Shown in pieces: positions 20,745 through 32,705 of a stretch of 64,000 bases of DNA. The DNA comes from Kryptolebias marmoratus (lineage: Eukaryota > Chordata > Actinopteri > Cyprinodontiformes > Rivulidae): contig NC_051431.1 in assembly GCF_001649575.2 (NCBI RefSeq), positions 24,994,800 through 25,058,799 on the forward strand, in the 5' to 3' direction. Below the pieces are notes generated by a model, which worked only from the letters and a program-made list of their open reading frames with translations, ran no database searches and was not told the DNA's origin. Each line of letters begins with the position of its first letter. Position 1 is the stretch's first letter. Position numbers and translations under genes: made by a program.

Positions 20745-21843
20745 TAAAATACTTTAACCCACAACGCCACCCAGGGATTTAACCCCGAGACTGTCAAACT
20801 TTCTAACCTTTACCAAAAAGGGCCGCTAGGTCAGGACAATAAAGAGAGGTGGATCATTGGTCTAAAATTAATAATTTATTTGCACAAGAGTTAAAAATGT
20901 AAGCTTACAAAGGATTAAAATCTGGACATGATTATCAAATTATCTATTGCACACTAGCCCTTCGACATTCACTGGATACGTCAAAGCCAATTAAGAAATA
21001 ACAGAAAAAAATATGTTAGTGCACAACAAACAATGTACTGCAACCAAACGAACAAAAGAAACAAACAAACAAAGCAATCAGTAAGCAAATTATACGTAAA
21101 TTGACATGCAAAGGAAAAAACAGCATCAGCAAATAAACATGCAGTTAAATTACAAAAGACTCACCATAGGCAGGTTGAGCCCTTACCTAAATAAAATTAG
21201 ATTATTAAGTGGGTAGTTCGTAATCCAAAGGGTAACGGCATAAAGCAGCAAACTGGGACAAAACAACGGCCCCTTCAGCAGGAGGTGGAGGCGGCCTCAA
21301 CGCAGCTGCACACCTTGTGCTGCGCACCCGCTGATCCGGTGCGCACCCCTAAATGCCGCAGGAGGAAGGGAGGAGCCACCAAAATATACGGTCTGAGATC
21401 TAGAAGCAAAATTTTATGTTAGCCCTAGTACAAAGCTCAGAACGAGCTGGAAAATAAAGCCACTTACCCCGGTGGAAACCACAAGCCCACGGCGCACGCC
21501 CAACCACACGCATTCCAGAGAGCAGGAGGAACCCACACAACCCAACTGCAATCCTGAACCCAAGACAGGCATGATTACAGAAACCAGTCTAGAAGTCAGG
21601 AACAACAAAAAGGAACCACAAAACTAACCTGAATACGACGATGGCAAGCACAGCACCTGGCGAAGGCACCACCCAAAACGATTCACCACGGGAGCGCACA
21701 GCAAGCTGTCACCAGGAAGCCCAGCAAGACTATGTCTGAGTGCGCATAGCGCACACCTGGCTTTAAAGGCGGAGTGGGTGCCATCCACCACTCACCTTAA
21801 AGGTAAATCTGCACCGACCTGCCACATTATACTAAAATACTTT
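20745..21843 (-). mobile_element. LTR-like block bounded by 11-bp direct repeats
   Basis: The 11-mer TAAAATACTTT occurs at 20745-20755 and again at 21833-21843. The roughly 1.07 kb between is more GC-rich and has abrupt edges. On the minus strand it starts TGTGGCAGGTCGG (21826), has CTTTAAAG (21761-21768) as a possible promoter element and an AAATAAATT near 20875. This fits an LTR. The left end lacks the expected CA, so either it is eroded or the element is of another class. A TTATA 5-mer is also present at both ends, so the exact boundaries are ambiguous. Confidence 0.55.
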
Positions 21844-21919
21844 TGGTTTTATTATTTCTCCAAAGATACACTTATTATTTGATGGCGGAAGAACCCAAGT
21901 AGAGGTGCAAGCAGGTTCA

Positions 21920-22005
21920 TCTGCCCGTCTATCCATCCATCCATCTCCAGCAGTAAACAGGTGAGAACCCTTGACAGGCCATGCATCCATCACAAGGCTG
22001 TTACA
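21920..22005 (-). repeat. Fragment of the ATGGATGG-tailed fish repeat, minus strand
   Basis: The CCATCCATCC run, CAGCAG, AACCCTTGACAGG and CATCACAAGG match, in reverse, the tail and the GATGGACTGG...GACCTGTCC part of the copy at 20424. Confidence 0.5.
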
Positions 22006-23588
22006 AATCCAAAAGTACTTAATAAAACATTTATGGGTTTTCAAAATTCCAAAGACAAAACAACATTTTACAACCAAGCAGACAGAACAAGAACCCAACT
22101 CAAATTTTAGTAAGAAAAAGTAGAATATCTGACAACCTACACAGATACCCAGACACTACATACATATAAAAGAGGCAAATGACAAAATGAGAAATAGGTG
22201 GAATGGATTCTCAATTCAGGTTTAGCATTAAAGGACCCACTCGCTTTCTGACCTCTGACCTATTGTCTTCTTTCAATAACTGTTCTCTCTGAAAAGTGAT
22301 TCTGCCCTGACTGATTCTTGAAATCACCTTGGATAAGTGTTTACATTCAAAGCTTTAACACGCTCAGACATTTAATCAGTAGTGATAGGATGTTTATGCT
22401 TCTTTCTAAGACTCATAAAAACGTGGTTTATGCAAGACAAAAAATTTTCATATGATTGTGAAATCTTTTGAAATGTAAAAAATGAACAGTGATGATTTTT
22501 ATGTGCTTTTTTCCAATAAGAAATCAGTCAAATGTTTCAACAAATCTTTATTGATGTTTTTTTTTGTTACAGGAGATTGTACTCCCATGCAAAAGAATCT
22601 TTGAACAGTTTGTCATTTGTCAGACATCAGAGTCCAGCCTTGTGAGGAGTCTCTGTGTCTGATTTGAATCCTTACCACTTCTAACTGCTGGAACAAGACT
22701 CAGTTCATGTGTGTCATCTTCCAGTGATGACTTTCCCTTCCTTTCACCTCATTGTTAATTTACCTCAGTTTAAAGCATATGTTTTTGTCTAGCTTGCTTT
22801 TGTGAAGACCAGCAGAGTAAAAGAAATACAAAAAGAGTTGAAGGACAACTTTTAGCAACTTTTTGAGAAGTCTATACTCTGACCTCTGACACCATCAGCT
22901 GATCATCTCAGACCTGCTTCAAACTCATCACTGTAGTCTCAGGTTACAAAATGCTGACCACTGACCTTCAGTGAATTTCGGCCTCAACCTTCCTCCTCGC
23001 TGTGGTCCAGTTAAGGTCTGACCAGTGTCTCCTGGAGCCCAAACAGTGATACCTGGCCCACAGCTTCTCATCCTGGTAAGACACCCCTCCTCTCCTTATC
23101 TGGTGATGAGGAAACAATGGTAGGTCTCATTATAATTCAGCTAATCCAAGTTGATAAACAATCATTTCTAAATCTGAGTATTTTCTATTTATTTTAAACA
23201 ATCCAACCCGTCTAGATTGCTGCATGTATAAACTTAAACATAAATCTTTGTCAATTATTCTGTTCAAAAGATTATTGTGGTTTAGATAAACATATAATTA
23301 AAGCCTTCCTTCATAACATAAAAGGTTAATTGTTGCTTCAGAGTGATCTCTTTATTAAACTGTTGTTAAATGAATATAACTGTTTAAATCTGATTAGGAT
23401 ATTTCAAAATAATTAGTTGGTGCAAAATTCTGATTATTTTTCCCAAATGTTGAGTGTTTATTGATGTTATTATTTTGTTTGTAATTTTTATTTAGATTTA
23501 TTTATAATTTTTTAATAATATCCAAAAAGGCAAATTTGGTCTCTTTTACTGATACTTCATTTTGGTTCAACATTCCCTGTAATCAGAG
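22006..23588. other. Gene-free stretch
   Basis: I see no gene. A good splice-donor match (CTG followed by GTAAGA) lies near 23077 after a GC-richer 170 bases, but without an open frame. Confidence 0.45.
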
Positions 23589-24053
23589 GATTTTGTTAGG
23601 ATCTGGGGTTTTGTATTTAGTTTGTTTTCATGTTTCAGTTTGAGTTTATTGTTTATTTTCTCAGTTATTTTGTTCCTTGTGTCTTTGTTCCTTGTGCCTC
23701 AGCCATCATTCACTTCTCCTCAGTCCATCTCTCGTTCTCCTGCCACGCCCTTCTCCACCTGCCTGCAATCGTCATCGTCATCACTTACCTGTGCCCACTT
23801 ACATTGTTACCCTCTGTGTTCAAAATCCGGTCACCCGGTACCTCGCTGCTGGTTCATTGTCGTATTCTTGCCTCCTCGATGTGCTGTCTTGCTGGTTGTT
23901 CGTGCCTCGTACCCACATGCTCTGATGTTCTGTCAGGTCTTCGTTTCGTTTCGTTTCGTCTCGTCTCGCCTCAGGTCTGTTTATGACTGTTTAGGTTAGT
24001 TAGTGTTTTTGTATTTAGTTTATGTTTTGCTGCCCCGTCAGCATGACAGATTT
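23589..24053 (+). mobile_element. Solo LTR, family 1, copy 1, TSD GATTT
   Basis: The LTR is 23594-24048 (TGTTAGG...ATGACA), flanked by GATTT at 23589-23593 and 24049-24053. It shares internal blocks with copies at 28447 and 38993, including CCTGCCACGCCC about 145 bases from the start and TGTGCCCACTT. The terminal part with the poly(A) signal seen in copy 3 is missing here, yet the end and target duplication are intact, suggesting an internal deletion or a subfamily. CGTTT/CGTCT short repeats occur at 23940-23975. Confidence 0.88.
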
Positions 24054-26480
24054 GACCCTCAGCTATTCAGATCTGATGAGCAATAAGAGTGAATAAATTA
24101 AGTGATCTAAATATTATTGATGGATAAAGTCCATCTGGTGCCCCTTTTAACACAAGAATAAACAGGAGCAAGGTGATGTAAAAGTGTTTCTCCCTTCTGT
24201 CTATGTTCTTCTTGTTACACAGGTGTAAAAAAAAGAAGTAAAACTGAAAAACATAAAAAAGCAGAACATGGTCTTTCAGAATAACACAGGAAATGAACTT
24301 CTACTTTGATATGTGCTGAACCTTTTTTTTTTTTTTGCCATGAGATGATTTTTGTTGTGATATGGCTTTATGTAAAATTGAACTGAAACACTGAACTAAA
24401 AACAAGTAACAAATATAAACTCCACTCACCCTGGAAACCTGCACTAACAAAATAGCAAAATGTGACAATACAAATCATAAACTCAAAAGTCCTAAAAATG
24501 GAACAAAACTGAGCTCAGAACCATATTATATAACATCAAGGTTCTCAAATCATGGTAAAAGTAACCACTATCTGTTAACAAATTAAATAGCAAGCTAATT
24601 AACCTTAAGCTAAAAAGCAGAAACAGACAAAAAGATGAGAAGTTCAAGAAAAATATGATTTTGGCTCCAAATGGTTTGAGAACTCCTGTAGAAACTGAAG
24701 TGGATTACAATTAACTGGTGTGCTAGTGGCTATATGGCTAGGGGAATTTATAGGACCTGCGAGAAACAAAAGGTGTAAAACAGCAAGCAAATCTGATTCA
24801 ATTTATCTCAAATTTGTATTTATTTGTTGTGGTGTAGAAAAAAAGCTAAGACCTGTTGTGGCAGCAACATCATTTTCAGGCACTGTTAGATGAAATCACT
24901 CAAACAGGTTTATTTATATATTGTGCACAAAATATAGAGAGCATTAAAGACAATCAACAATCAATATCAGAGTCCCAGGTCTGAACAGGGAAGCTCTGAA
25001 TCAACACAGGAGCTTTTATTAAAGATATTGAAATACTGGACCAGAAGGAGGAGTTAGGGAAAGGCAATTCAGTCTGGTTTCCAGGAGGAGAAAAAAAGTG
25101 TTTCTCCCTTCTCCCTTCAAGTTAATTCTGTGAGAACCCATGGAACTTGGAATAGAAGTCATAACATAATCAGGACTTCTCAACAACAGGTGTTACCCTA
25201 TAATAAATTCTGCCATTACAGACCACAGTGGGTGCGGTAATATTCTCAATGAAGAGCCATAACATCTTAAGCTGCAGCCTTTAACTAGGATTAGATGTTT
25301 GGCCAATTTGCTCATTTGTTAGATATACATATAAGCTTCTAAGCATCCTCAACATGTTTTGTTGTCTGTCATAATAGAAATACTTGGAGAATTTAGGATT
25401 TTCTAGGTTGATACTCAAAATACCAAAATTTGAGAACCACTTATAAAAACTGTACCTCATCTCTATAAACTGTATGGGTCATCTATAAGTCATGTATGGT
25501 GACGTCAAAGTCTCCTCAAACTTGGTTTGAACTAAAGTAATTATGACATTTAGATCTTACATTGTTAACAAAATGCACTCATAGCAGCTATGACTGTTAC
25601 AATTATTTTCATTTTGGTATAGATACTGGCAGTTCAATGTGATCCAACTCTGTACTGACTGGGATCAATCTTATTTTAGCATAATCAAAACACTAGCAGA
25701 AAATGGCTTTCTGCAACATGCTTAAAGATTAAAAAAACACACGCACTGATTGACACATCCTTGTTCATTTTCAACTAGAGGCTAAATGTAGAATCGGCAA
25801 GCTGTGCTGTTGTAGACACATTGGACAAAATTTCACATTTATTACAAAGAAGTAATGTCAATCATTTCACTGACATGTACAAAAGTAATCAAAAGATTTA
25901 GAAAAGTGTATCACAGTTTTTTTAAGAATCCAGTGTGTTAGCAGCTTTGGACTCTGGAATACAAATCAGTGTATTAGAACTTGCTACGCTAGAAAGCTTT
26001 GCGTTGTTAATTGTTTCAAGCACTGATATGTATTTGTATGTAAAATATAATACAAATATATAAATATAAAGACAAAGAAAACAATCATAAGCAAGCCATC
26101 ATTTTAAGAAACACATTCCTTGTCTAAGTGATTGTACTAACTAAAAATTCTGCCATGGCAACCATACACACAAATTAAATGAAGGTAGTAGAAGCCTTGT
26201 ATGTAAACAGGACATATGTATTTAACATATACTTGCATGTTTGTTTGTTTGTTTGTTTTTTCATCCTGTACATGTGTTTATTATGAGCTTCTATCATAAA
26301 TGGGTTAAATCATGCAGGACCCCTAGTTCATTCTGTGCTTGAAGGAGCAACGTGAAAGCTGACTCAAGTGGATGCAGAAGTTCTCAAATGTGGATTTTTC
26401 TTTTTTGATGGCAGAGAAAATATTTACTTTTGTAGTACTCTGTAATGGGATTGAAAAATTTGCAAGGCTTTGAGCAGATG
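24054..26480. other. Gene-free stretch with hAT-like remnants
   Basis: I see no gene. Two stretches at 24537-24688 and 25285-25445 carry GGTTCTCAAA or its complement TTTGAGAAC, a hallmark of hAT (Charlie-type) terminal repeats. Confidence 0.45.
24537..24688. mobile_element. Short hAT-like MITE
   Basis: Inverted ends GGTTCTCAAATCATGG and its near complement CCAAATGGTTTGAGAACTCC enclose about 120 AT-rich bases. No matching target duplication was seen, so this is tentative. Confidence 0.4.
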
Positions 26481-26830
26481 ACAACTTGTGGCCCACTTCC
26501 TGCCAGCGAGGCGAGGCAAAACGGGGCCAGAAGGCACTCTCACAGCTTCAGACCTCTGCATGATGTAGGCAGCATCAAAGCAGCGCCGCCGACACTTCCT
26601 CAGAGAGAGCCGGGGGGAACCACCAGGGGGATGACGGTCTATCTCGCTCTGCCTTTCCCGTCCTCTCATTCTTCCCCTCATCCCCACACCTCCCCTTCCT
26701 CCTGCTCCAGCGCGAGCCAGCTGTCAGTGGGAGTATGCTGTGGCACTGCACTTTGTCACACACACTAACTGGAGAGCGAGGCCGGAGAGGGGAGGATAGA
26801 GAGATCCGAATGTGGTGACAGTGGACTGAT
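26480..26830. promoter_or_regulatory. GC-richer unique block with a CTCF-like motif
   Basis: This block stands out from its AT-rich flanks and matches no repeat I know. CCACCAGGGGGA at 26620-26631 fits the CTCF core. It could be an insulator, enhancer or an untranslated first exon; I see no defended open frame. Confidence 0.3.
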
Positions 26831-28067
26831 TAGACAATGTATAGAGCTGAGGAGAAAACATCAGGAGAAACAACAGCAGGGTGCGGGAGCAGATACGGGA
26901 TGAAAGATGGGACAAATAGAAACATAGGAGGGTGATTGCTTGAGACAAAATGACCGAGGAGTTGAGGGACAGATAAGAAAAAAGGGAAGGCGCTGGAAGA
27001 TTGCCCAAAGGCACAAGATGGAAAATGGAGGTTAGGAAAATAGTAACAGGAAACAGAATGACAGAAACAACATCCAGGAGATGTCTGGCTTGATTGCTCT
27101 GCAAGGTATAACGTAATCCTTGTGAAGTAAAACTAACTTATTTTATTTTACTATCACATTAAAACTGGCTCATAAAAACTGCACATATTCACTAAGGCGT
27201 CCACTTCCCTCTATGATTATATTCCAAATAACAGCACAATGGACCATTAGTTTCAGCAATGAAGACAATGGTGTTTCTATTCTCTCCATGTGTTCAGTAA
27301 ATGATCAAATTAAGATGCATGAGTGTGCTTTTCTATCTGTCACACTTGCTGTGCACAGAGGGATCTCTGACCTGACTTCTTAAAGAAAGCTGGGTGTCTG
27401 TGGCACACTGTTTCTGAGTGTGCTGTCCAATGCTAAAACATACATGTGAAAACTGACTTGGAAAGAATATTTTGGTTATTTTGAAGTGGTCCTTTGTGAA
27501 ATGCTATGAAGAAATATTGTCTTATTAGCTGTAGAAAACTATTTTAAAAGGCCTCAGTAAGGGGAAAAAAAGAGTTTAAGTTGACAGGACTGACAAGCCA
27601 AAGTACAGCTCAAACGCAGCCAAGACTAAAGAGAATTGTGCAAGTTTACCACAGCTCCATTCTCTAAAATTTCATTATGGTTTATTCTGTTTCATAGACT
27701 TTTACACTATCATAAATTTCTTAATTTAAAGTGTTTGGGCATAAAATAGCAGCAGCTAGATGTAGCACTTCCAGTGCAGCCTGGGGTCAACTTTGGCAGG
27801 AATTTCATATTTATCCTGCCAAAAGAACCATAGAATGTGAAATTGATGCCAATGTTAAATAATATTGTTTTTTTATCAATAGCAATGAAATTATGAAGTG
27901 GGAATGCTCAGTTTGTATTAGAAGCTAATAATAACTTGTGCAAATTTGTTTACTAACATGGCTTGTGCCAATTGTCACTACACAGTGATTTCAGTAGTAG
28001 AGATTTCTGCCAGAATTAACTCTAGGCTGCACCAGGAATGTTGCACCTCTTGGTTGCCGCTATTTGT
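26831..28067. other. Gene-free stretch
   Basis: I see no gene or recognised repeat. Confidence 0.5.
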
Positions 28068-28446
28068 GTTTGCAGAAGAAGAGGTATGCACTTGAAAGAC
28101 GAGGGATGAAAGTCAGTCATAGCAAGTCAGAGTACCTGTGTGTAAATGAGAGGAGGCAGGAGGAACAGCGAGGCTACAAAGAGGTCAGAGGTCACAAAGA
28201 TGGAGGACTTCAAGGACTTAGGGTCGACTGTCCAGGAAAACAGGGAGTGTGGTAAAGAGGTGAAGAAGAGTTCAGGCAGGATGGAGTGGATGGAGAAAGG
28301 TTTCAGGAATGATTTGTGACAAAAGGATGGCAGCAAAGGTCGAAGGAAAGGCTTACAAGACAGTGGTGAGAGCAGCCATGTTGTTTGGTTTGGAGACAGT
28401 GGGACAGACAAAAAGACAGGAGACAGAACAGGAAGTGGCAGAGCTG
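28068..28446 (+). mobile_element. RTE LINE, reverse-transcriptase 3' part, left of the nested LTR
   Basis: The frame reads ALERRGMKVSHSKSEYLCVN, a block typical of RTE reverse transcriptase after the catalytic palm, with stops further on (about 28253 and 28317). It continues to GGCAGAGCTG, where a solo LTR interrupts it; the same LINE resumes at 28899. Most of the 5' portion is absent, the usual 5' truncation. Confidence 0.85.
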
Positions 28447-28898
28447 TGTCAGGTTTTGTTTTGACGGTGTGTTTCTTTTTGTATTTAGTGTTTTTGTTTC
28501 TGGTTTCTTTTGGTTTTGGTTTATTGTCTTTGTTGTTTTCCTGTTTGTTGCCCATTTGTCATCATCCACTTGTTCTTAGTCAGCATTTGTTTACCTGCCA
28601 CGCCCATCTCCACCTTCCCGCAATTGTAATCACTCATCTGTGCCCACTTCCCATAATTATCCTCTGTCTTTAAAACCCGGCCACCTCCTCCACTTACTAG
28701 CTGGTTCATTGCTCCTGTTTGCTTGTTGCTCACGCTCTCTGTCTATCTCCATGCTTTGCCTTGCCTTGCCTTTTTGTTTTGCTTATATTTTGTATTTTTG
28801 CTGCAATGTCAGCTTTTTGTTTTCTTGTTCTTTTGTTTAATTTTTTTTTATAATGAGTCTGCGCTCTGGGTTCATCTCGTTCTCCACCGATCCTGACA
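28447..28898 (+). mobile_element. Solo LTR, family 1, copy 2, nested in RTE LINE
   Basis: It runs TGTCAGGTTTTG...GATCCTGACA. Flanks AGCTG (28442-28446) and ACCTG (28899-28903) are a 5-bp target duplication with one mismatch. Removing the LTR and one flank restores a continuous RTE reading (GAGCTG then AAGATGTTGAGG). TTTAAAACCCGG at about 28670 is a likely promoter element. It shares CCTGCCACGCCC and CTGTGCCCACTT with the other two copies. Confidence 0.9.
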
Positions 28899-29242
28899 AC
28901 CTGAAGATGTTGAGGTTCTCCTTGGGAGGGACGAGGATGGACAGGATTAGGAATGAGGTCATCAGAGGTCCAGCACAGGTTGAACGATTGGGAGATAAAG
29001 TTAGAGAGGTCAGACTGAGATAGTTTGGACATGTGCAGAGGAGGGACAGTGGGTATATTGGAAGAAGGATGTTAGCTGCCAGGAAAAAGACAAAGAGGAG
29101 ATGTATGGATGCAGTTAGAGAGGACATGGAGGGAGTTGGAGTGAGGACAGAGGACACAGAAGACAGAGTTAGATGGAGGAGGACGACTCACTGTGGAGAC
29201 ACCTGAAAAGGGAACAGCCAAAGGAAAAAGAAGATAACCAAA
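28899..29242 (+). mobile_element. RTE LINE 3' end, right of the nested LTR
   Basis: It continues the LINE with LRFSLGGTRMDRIRNEVIRG, then the FGHVQRR motif and a final GGGAACAGCCAAAGG...AAGAAGA tail. That purine-rich end with GAA units is the standard 3' end of this fish RTE family. Confidence 0.88.
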
Positions 29243-29334
29243 GATTTCTATGTAAATATCTGTTTGTTGAGAAACTGAGGGTGATGCAACAGTTTATTAC
29301 ACAGTGTTTGCATGAACTACCATGACACATTTGA

Positions 29335-29721
29335 AACTGGAGCTGTTGTAGGGTACTACCACTCTACTTTAGTCTTAAGTATGCCACTAGCTCATCAGTG
29401 ACAAACTGGTGTCATTCAAGGAGTTATATACAACAAGTAGGATGTTATTTTTTCACACCTTTCACACAGAACATCACATTAATAATATCCCTTTGTGTGC
29501 CATCTTCATGCCTTTTTAAAACAAATACAGCAGTAATAACAGAAGAACCAACAGAATTACACACAAATAACGTCAGAACCTCAATCATTTTTCCTATTTT
29601 GTTTTTTCTACTTGTACAGTTTTTTGTGTTCTATGTTGCTGCCGTGATGTCTACAACTGAAATATCCTTTAGGTACCTCAAATTTGAAATAAATCAGCTA
29701 TTGCTAACTAACTCTGCCTAG
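29335..29721 (+). pseudogene. Open frame with a CVPSSC motif, possible NRF/acyltransferase-3 relic
   Basis: The frame is open from 29335 (after an in-frame TGA) to the TAG ending at 29721. It contains NITLIISLCVPSSC and, about 30 residues later, a strongly hydrophobic helix (IIFPILFFLLVQFFVFYVAA). A CVPSSC cysteine motif shortly before a membrane helix is seen in the N-terminal NRF domain of nose-resistant-to-fluoxetine type acyltransferases. The match is short and I see no further exon nearby, so it may be a stray exon, a relic or chance. It starts about 95 bases after an RTE insertion. Confidence 0.22.
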
Positions 29722-30809
29722 TGACAAAAGCTGCTGTGTTTCACGGTGCTGAATGTCACCCTGTGGCAGGGCACCTCATTAGCACCCACTGTGCTCTGCA
29801 GCAGAGCACCATCAATGGATGTGAAGTGAGACCTGAGCAGCTTTGAGATTCTGCTCAAAAACCACAAGTCAATACAAAACAAAACTGTCACAGCTCCTAA
29901 ATTTTATATTCAGACATTTCCCTCTGTGTTGCTCCTAATTTCAAAAGCTGCAGGTTTTAGTGACTCTTGTCATTGCTGGACTTAATGAACCCGGTGGCCA
30001 GACCTCGGTGAGATGTTAAAGTTAAATAACATCACATCTTCTCTGGACCTTTTTGTCCTGCATTTTACCAAGTTGGGGAAGAACAAATTGACAGCTTACA
30101 CATTGAATATTTATGACAACACTGTGCCATCAGTTTTAGAAAGATATTCTCATCTTCTTATTATTGTTTCTATCATTGTTTATCAGCCCACACAGTGAAC
30201 GGTTGCCAGTCATGTAAAAAATGTTTTTCAGGAGACAAACAGAGCTGAACAATAAACTATAAAGTAGGTTTGATTGCTTTGCAGAGAGAGTTTCCTCTGG
30301 ACTCTGAGTGGGCAGGTGGACACTGTTATATTACATTAGTGTTATAGCTTCCAATTCACTATTCCCAGGGTGGTGGATAAGGCAGCCTCGTGGTCCTAAT
30401 GTGTGTCAATAATAAAAAAAAAGGATCAAAGACCCGGAGAGCAGAAACACGATTCTAACAGACTAGGCCATTTGCAGTAGGTTGTAATTTTGAAAATAGT
30501 AATTTGCCTGATGCAGCTCAGTAACTCATACAGGAACTTGATAAATTAAGTAAGTTGCTTGCTCTGGTGTGGCACAAGATAACCTGATTAAAATGAGTTA
30601 ATTTAGTCACAGTTTTTTCCTTTTATTTTTACTAAATTATAGAATTCAGAGGACATACATGGTCCCACTGCAGATGCTTGAATACAAGTGTGTCTTTACA
30701 AGTTTTTAAGCTGCATAAAATAAACTTGATGGAAACTATACTAAAAACACGTCTTTATTAGGCCCCCTTCATGCTCTCCATACACAAACTATTACACTGT
30801 AGCTGCACT
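29722..30809. other. Gene-free stretch
   Basis: I see no gene or recognised repeat. Confidence 0.5.
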
Positions 30810-30934
30810 ACTCTCAGTTTGTCTATCACATAAAATCCCAGTAAATTACTTTGAAGTTTGTGACTGTAATGTAAGAAACTGTGGAAAAGGTCCAAGGGAT
30901 ACGAATACTTTTTCGAAGCACTGTTGTTCACTTG
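30810..30934 (+). mobile_element. Tc1-like element 3' end
   Basis: ATAAAATCCCAGTAAATTAC, GAAGTTTGTGACTGTAATGT, AACTGTGGAAAAGGTCCAAG and ATACGAATACTTTTTCGAAG then CACTGT follow the order of the 3' end of fish Tc1-like transposons. No transposase coding remains upstream. Confidence 0.75.
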
Positions 30935-32664
30935 CCTGTGAAAAACAGACCAAATTTATTTTCATCAGTGGTGAGTGTGAATCAGATCTCACCAGTCTCA
31001 TCTGTTTGTGTTATTTTTTTTCCTCTCCCTCAAGATAAAAAGGCAATATTTCCCCCTGTCTCCCAGAATAATTCTAAACCAGTAGAGATAGCTAAAAATG
31101 AGGAAAAAAAGAGAAAAGTTCCTTTTGAGATAGGGCTGTGAGAAAAATTGAAAGTTTTAATAATCCCAGTGCCTGGCTGAGGCATCAGCTTGCACACAAA
31201 CATATCAACACACTCTTTACAGAAAGAAATTGAAGAATGACACAAAGACATTTACATTTTACTCCTTTTAATCATGGAAAACAATGTTTTGCATGTCAAT
31301 AGACTCATCAGGGCTTTTAAATTTCACTATATTTCATAAAGTTGCAACAACGTTTTGATTTAAGAAGCAGTTAAACACTTTAATGACAAGACATTTGGCA
31401 GGAAAATACCAAAAGTGTTTATGGTCATGTTTATCAGTTTAATTTTGCTCTTGTGTCATAGATAAATTGCATTAAGGCAGCTCAAAACTCTCCAATCTCT
31501 TTTATTAAGTTTTTATGGATGGCATTAATAACATTTAATGGGCTAAATGCAAAGACAGTTTCTAAAGATTTGTGCTGGACCATTTTCATTTTACAGTACG
31601 TTAAACTTTTGCTGTAAAATATTTCAGTTGGCAATAACCTACCTTTTATTCCATTGCATTTATTTGAAAACTTTTGTTCCCTGTTAATTTTAAGAAGACT
31701 TTACACAATGGATCATATTGCACATTTTTATTAAAACTAGGACTGTCCCGAGTACTGCCCAAGGCTTTTTTCATTAACCGGTATCAGGGAGGCTGACACG
31801 CTCAGCTCCTAACCTGATACTGTCTATAGTAGCAATAGTAGTTGTGGAAATGAGATAGTACTATTACTACTATAGTAGCAAGTCTGGACTGGGACAAAAG
31901 ACGTATTGTAATAATTAGATATTGATACAATGTTAAAGACAAAAATCTTTTTTTTCCCATATACACATAGAAAAGGATTCTGAAGACACTAAAGTAGAAA
32001 GCACTGTTGTATCAGTCATTGATATTAAATATGAAGTTTGTAAGAAAATGTCCTGAAAAGTGTTTTCCAAATACTGTCAAAGGTACCTGACCTTGTTGTA
32101 TTCTCACAATCTTTAATTATGATTATACTAAATAAGTTTAGTTTTTTTTTAATTTATTAGCCAAAAGTAGCTTAAATAATACTCTGTGTAGTGGTTTCAG
32201 TTAACCACAAAATATTTCTGTGTTCAGCATCTTTCCCTGCAGAAAACAAACAAACAGAAATTTAGTCTTCAGGACTGAATTACAGTTTGAGTTGTCCTAT
32301 TGACAGAAAAAGAAAAATCCTCCTGCTCCTTACTGTCTCTCTTTTTCTCTAGTTTCTTTTTTTTCTACATGTTGTTCAGATTGTTCAATTTCTACACCAA
32401 GCATTTTAACTATATAAAAGTTTTAGTCTCATCTTTTCATCTAGAGATTTTTTTTATATTATTTTTAATAATGTTACAGATTTTTAATGGTTGTGAGCTA
32501 TAATTTTAATTTTTTTTTCTTTTTTTTGTATCTTACATTGTCAATAAGTTCATCCAAGCAATGCAATAGGCATTGTTTTTAGTTGATAATAGGTCACACA
32601 ACTTGTGAAACTTGCCAAAGTGACACTTCTGTTTAGTTGAAGCAGAGAAAAACTGAACACACAC

Positions 32665-32705
<41 letters not shown>

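Noticed and set aside
23622..23999. Three overlapping plus-strand frames of 82-125 codons
   Set aside because: They lie inside solo LTR copy 1; overlapping long frames reflect its pyrimidine-rich content.
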